Below, one piece after another: positions 62,360 to 64,000 of a stretch of 64,000 bases of DNA. The DNA is from Colletes latitarsis (Eukaryota; Arthropoda; Insecta; Hymenoptera; Colletidae), in contig NW_027488369.1 in the NCBI RefSeq assembly GCF_051014445.1, positions 11,550,001 through 11,614,000 of the forward strand, given 5' to 3'. Position 1 is the stretch's first letter; each line of letters opens with the position of its first letter. The notes below the pieces were generated by a model. It worked only from the letters and a program-made list of their open reading frames with translations, had not been told where the DNA came from and searched no databases. A program made the position numbers and the translations under genes.

Positions 62360-64000
62360 CGTAGTAATGTGGTTCCACAACGAAACAGTCAATTAAACCT
62401 GGTTGAGATTAATATTTTAGAGGATAACGCCGGTTATGTCTCGGGTAGGTCTGGGATTTGTCCTCATCTGGCTCGTACTTTCGCGTTTTTCGCATACTTT
62501 TTGGCCAGATCCTGGCCGTTTTCTGGCTTGGACCACGTAGTAATGTGGTACCACACCGAAACAGTCAATTAAACCTGGTTGCGAATAATATTTTAGAGGA
62601 TAACGCCGGTTATGTCTCGGTTAGGTCTGGGATTTGCCCTCATCTGGCTCGTACTTTCGCATTTTTCGCATACTTGTTGGCCACATCCTGGCCTTCTTCT
62701 GGCTTGGACCACTTTGTAAAGAGGTACCACACTGAAACAGTAAATTAAACCTGGTTCCGATTAATACTTTAGAGGATAACGCCGGTTATGTCTCGGGTAG
62801 GTCTGGGATTTGTCCTCATCTGGCTCGTACTTTCGCGTTTTTCGCATACTTGTTGGCCAGATCATGGCCTTTTTCTGGTTTGGATCACGTAGTAATGCGG
62901 TACCACACCGAAGCAGTCAATTAAACCTGGTTGCGATTAATATTTTAGAGGATAACGCCGGTTATGTCTCGGTTTGGTCTGGGATTTGCCCTCATCTGGC
63001 TTGTACTTTCGCATTTTTCGCATACTTCTTGGCCCGATCCTGGGATTTTTCTGGTTTGGATCTCGTAGTAATGTGTTGCCACACTGAAACAGTCATTAAA
63101 AGCATGTTCCGATTCGTATTTTAGAGGTTAACGCTGGTTATGTCAGGCATAGTTCTGGTATTTGCAATCATCTGGCTCATACTTTCGCATTTGTCGCATA
63201 CTTGTTGGCCAGATCATGGCCTTTTTCTAGTTTGGATCACGTAGTAATGCGGTACCACACCGAAGCAGCCAATTAATCCTGGTTGCGATTAATATTTTAG
63301 AGGATAACGCCGGTTATGTCTCGGTTTGGTCTGGGATTTGTCCTCATCTGGCTCATACTTTCGCATTTTTCGCATACTTGTTGGCCACATCCTGGCCTTC
63401 TTCTGGCTTGGACCACGTAGTAAAGAGGTACCACACTGAAACAGTAAATTAAACCTGGTTCCGATTAATACTTTAGAGGATAACGCCGGTTATGTCTCGG
63501 GTAGGTCTGGGATTTGTCCTCATCTGGCTCGTACTTTCGCGTTTTTCGCATACTTGTTGGCCAGATCATGGCCTTTTTCTGGTTTGGATCACGTAGTAAT
63601 GCGGTACCACACCGAAGCAGTCAATTAAACCTGGTTGCGATTAATATTTTAGAGGATAACGCCGGTTATGTCTCGGTTTGGTCTGGGATTTGCCCTCATC
63701 TGGCTTGTACTTTCGCATTTTTCGCATACTTCTTGGCCAGATCCTGGGTTTTTTCTGGTTTGGATCCCGCAGTAATGTGGTTCCACAACGAAACAGTCAA
63801 TTAAACCTGGTTGCGATTAATATTTTAGAGGATAACGCCGGTTATGTCTCGGTTAGGTCTGGTATTTGTCCTCATCTGGCTCGTACTTTCGCATTTTTCG
63901 CATACTTGTTGGCCACATCCTGGCCTTCTTCTGGCTTGGACCACGTAGTAAAGAGGTACCACACTGAAACAGTCAATTAAACCTGGTTCCGATTAATACT
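62360..64000 (+). repeat. 1.6-kb block repeating 43,569-45,209
   Basis: Displacement is 18,791 bp and it runs to the window end, so the true copy is longer. About five differences are visible, for example ACTTTGTAAAG at ~62,712 for ACGTAGTAAAG, GTCAGGCATAG at ~63,141 for GTCTGCCATAG, and TTCTAGTTTGG against TTCAAGTTTGG. Confidence 0.85.

Larger units (their letters stand above)
1..64000 (+). repeat. 176-bp satellite DNA array, whole window
   Basis: The same ~176-bp sentence recurs from the first base to the last, always in the same orientation, with no unique sequence, mobile element or gene between copies. Landmarks in each monomer, in order, are TTTGCCCTCATCTGG, TTTCGCAT twice, TTGGCCAGATCCTGG, TTTGGATC, GTAGTAATG, CAGTCAATTAAACCTGG, TAATATTTTAGAGGATAACG and GGTTATGTCT. 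Neighbouring monomers differ at a limited set of recurring diagnostic sites, while monomers thousands of bases apart can be nearly identical, which is the signature of higher-order repeat organisation. Both ends of the window are inside the array, so its true length is unknown. By analogy with well-known satellites this should be centromeric, pericentromeric or subtelomeric heterochromatin in a eukaryote; the family itself I do not recognise. Confidence 0.98.
19555..64000 (+). repeat. right haplotype domain of the array
   Basis: From ~19,555 onward new diagnostic variants dominate: AGATCATGGCC, ACCGAAGCAGTC, TCTCGGGTAGG, GGTTGAGATTAATA, CATTTTGCGCATAC, GGCCACATCCTGGCC, GAAACCATCTGG, CTCGTTTGGAACACG and GAGGTTAACGCTGG. 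The CATTAAAAGCATG monomer class of the left domain persists, but here with GAGGTTAACG instead of GAGGATAACG. The domain continues past the window end. It contains no gene. Confidence 0.85.

Noticed and set aside
1..64000. CRISPR array
   Set aside because: There are no short constant repeats separated by unrelated spacers; the whole 176-bp unit is conserved and the variable sites are shared among many copies.
1..64000. Bacterial, plasmid or phage origin
   Set aside because: No coding capacity at all over 64 kb, together with nucleosome-sized monomers in multi-level HORs, fits eukaryotic satellite DNA and not a prokaryotic replicon.

Overview
The whole 64-kb window is one uninterrupted head-to-tail array of a tandem satellite repeat with a basic unit of about 176 bp, or roughly 364 monomers, all in the same orientation. 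I see no gene, RNA gene, transposon, unique spacer or array edge. The many open frames of about 60-214 codons, on both strands, are by-products of the repeat and I annotate none as a gene. A unit close to nucleosome length, kilobase-scale higher-order repeats (HORs) and the absence of genes point to eukaryotic heterochromatin, most likely centromeric, pericentromeric or subtelomeric. I do not recognise the satellite and cannot name the organism. A consensus I wrote by eye is about 44% GC, T-rich on the + strand (62 T against 36 A per monomer) and not depleted in CpG.

Layout. The array falls into two haplotype domains that meet sharply near 19,555. The left domain (1-19,554) opens with a tandem pair of a ~13-monomer unit (279-2,569 and 2,570-4,697). 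It then carries a ~6-kb unit present in three increasingly truncated copies (from about 5,740, 11,729 and 18,361), with a 7-monomer, 1,233-bp tandem HOR inside the second copy (14,184-16,765). It is marked by a +1 monomer variant of 177 bp.

The right domain (19,555-64,000) uses other diagnostic variants and has its own nested HORs: a 352-bp dimer (27,531-28,340), two unrelated 8-monomer tandems (30,679-33,652 and 48,324-51,250), an 11-monomer duplication (38,972/40,908), a ~2.63-kb unit marked three times by the same 11-bp deletion (51-57 kb), and long-range copies displaced by about 5.25, 11.1-11.3, 13.7 and 18.3-18.8 kb. Two patches inside it (about 52.2-53.0 and 57.5-58.9 kb) carry left-domain variants.

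What it adds up to. The sequence reads as a record of unequal crossing-over and gene conversion: whole-monomer gains and losses, hybrid monomers at junctions, short conversion tracts, and copies so alike that I can see only one to five differences per kilobase or more. Each monomer also keeps short dyads and a 9-bp direct repeat, the only candidates for protein-binding or structural signals. Any centromere role is inference. All block ends were placed by eye and are good to about 20 bp.
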